From an uncultured Flavobacteriaceae bacterium (GTDB lineage: Bacteria > Bacteroidota > Bacteroidia > Flavobacteriales > Flavobacteriaceae): a stretch of DNA of 64,000 bases. Positions 63,652-64,000 of this stretch are shown here, in pieces. The position numbers and the translations under genes are program-made. Location: positions 34,233-98,232 of the forward strand of contig CALGLR010000022.1 of assembly GCA_937959395.1 (NCBI GenBank), given 5' to 3'. Every line of letters begins with the position of its first letter. The stretch's first letter is position 1. Below the pieces are notes generated by a model. It did not search any database. It was not told the origin of the DNA and worked only from the letters and a program-made list of their open reading frames with translations.

Positions 63652-64000
63652 ATCAATTAAATAATTACCATAACTAATATTTATAAAGTTAGTTACTTAG
63701 TAATTTATTCAAACTTATTTTAAAAGCCGACGTAATGTGCACATTATGTTGGCTTTTTCTTTGATAAAGTATTATCTAACATGAAAAAGTAATAATAATT
63801 TACTACTTTTAGATAGTTGTTTACTTTAATAAAATATTTGAAGTATAGCTAAATTGATATAAAATGGCATATAATATTTTTAAGAAAAAAGATGAAGTTC
63901 AAGGCGAAAAACGCAAGCATAGCTAGGTTACGCTGAGTATTTTTAACGAAGAAATTTGGCTTTTTACTCAAAAGATTAATGTTATTTTATGTTGATTTAG
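63652..64000. other. Gap after the protease gene to the end of the window
   Basis: A strong terminator (63722-63757) is followed by AT-rich DNA. At about 63890-63950 lies a G/C-richer word (AAGCATAGC ... GGTTACGCTGAG) that resembles the repeat near 43275-43320, where AAGCATAGC and GTTACGCTG also occur. A short frame from ATG at 63864 ends after 20 codons and is not supported as a gene. Confidence 0.45.
63722..63757 (+). terminator. Palindromic terminator after the protease gene
   Basis: All 36 bases pair with themselves (18 pairs, two of them G-T wobbles), from AAAAGCCGACG on the left to its T-rich complement, which ends in TTTTT. It lies 70 bases after the stop codon. Confidence 0.8.

Noticed and set aside
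63864..63926. Small gene from the ATG at 63864
   Set aside because: It stops after 20 codons and lies in a repeat-like sequence.

Overview
The window looks like chromosome of a member of the family Flavobacteriaceae (Bacteroidetes), probably from a marine or related lineage. The evidence is the low GC content, promoters of the Bacteroidetes type (TTG, 19 bases, TAnnTTTG), secreted proteins ending in a type IX secretion (T9SS) sorting domain, a long SecA without a C-terminal zinc motif, and the DUF2795-secA gene pair. No tRNA, rRNA or CRISPR array was recognised.

Region 1 (about 1-36400). After the 3' end of one plus-strand gene comes a minus-strand surface-polysaccharide operon of 33 genes. 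Spacing is tight: nearly all junctions overlap or are under 25 bases, and the two largest gaps are 40 and 52 bases. It reads from 36324 down to 173. The order is: Wza-like outer-membrane lipoprotein, Wzc-like chain-length protein with tyrosine kinase, UDP-GlcNAc 4-epimerase, ABC exporter (Wzm/Wzt), methyltransferase, glycosyltransferases, a complete sialic-acid cassette (neuA, neuB, neuC), an HTTM/DCC1 membrane fusion, an epimerase/ATP-grasp/HAD group, a GT2, a 4-amino-sugar pair (left-handed beta-helix acetyltransferase plus WecE-type aminotransferase), a polysaccharide deacetylase, a GNAT acetyltransferase, more glycosyltransferases, a Wzy/WaaL-like polymerase or ligase, and finally the initiating sugar-phosphate transferase. 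The operon can therefore start a lipid-linked glycan, make Neu5Ac-, GalNAc- and probably Fuc4NAc-type building blocks, assemble and modify them, and export them. It carries parts of both the ABC-dependent and the Wzy/Wzc/Wza routes, but no Wzx flippase and no obvious sialyltransferase.

Region 2 (36400-47900). Housekeeping and secreted functions: an ABC-F ATPase with a decayed duplicate of its own 5' end just upstream, a T9SS-sorted peptidoglycan-recognition amidase, two paralogous methyltransferases, a PduO-type cobalamin adenosyltransferase, a DUF2795 protein with a textbook promoter, and secA with a strong terminator.

Region 3 (47910-52600). A decayed accessory zone. An IS1595-family element (1088 bp, 8-bp target duplication) sits inside an IS200-type transposase pseudogene. 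It is followed by a sensor histidine kinase and then 1.2 kb holding the wreck of a T9SS-type secreted-protein gene and several small palindromic repeats.

Region 4 (52600-64000). An ECF sigma factor with a small zinc-binding putative anti-sigma partner, a UbiA-like membrane protein, gcvP, a KAS III enzyme, a small methyltransferase, a GT2 with a non-ATG start, a DNA/RNA non-specific endonuclease, and a large T9SS-sorted trypsin-like protease with a PKD domain.
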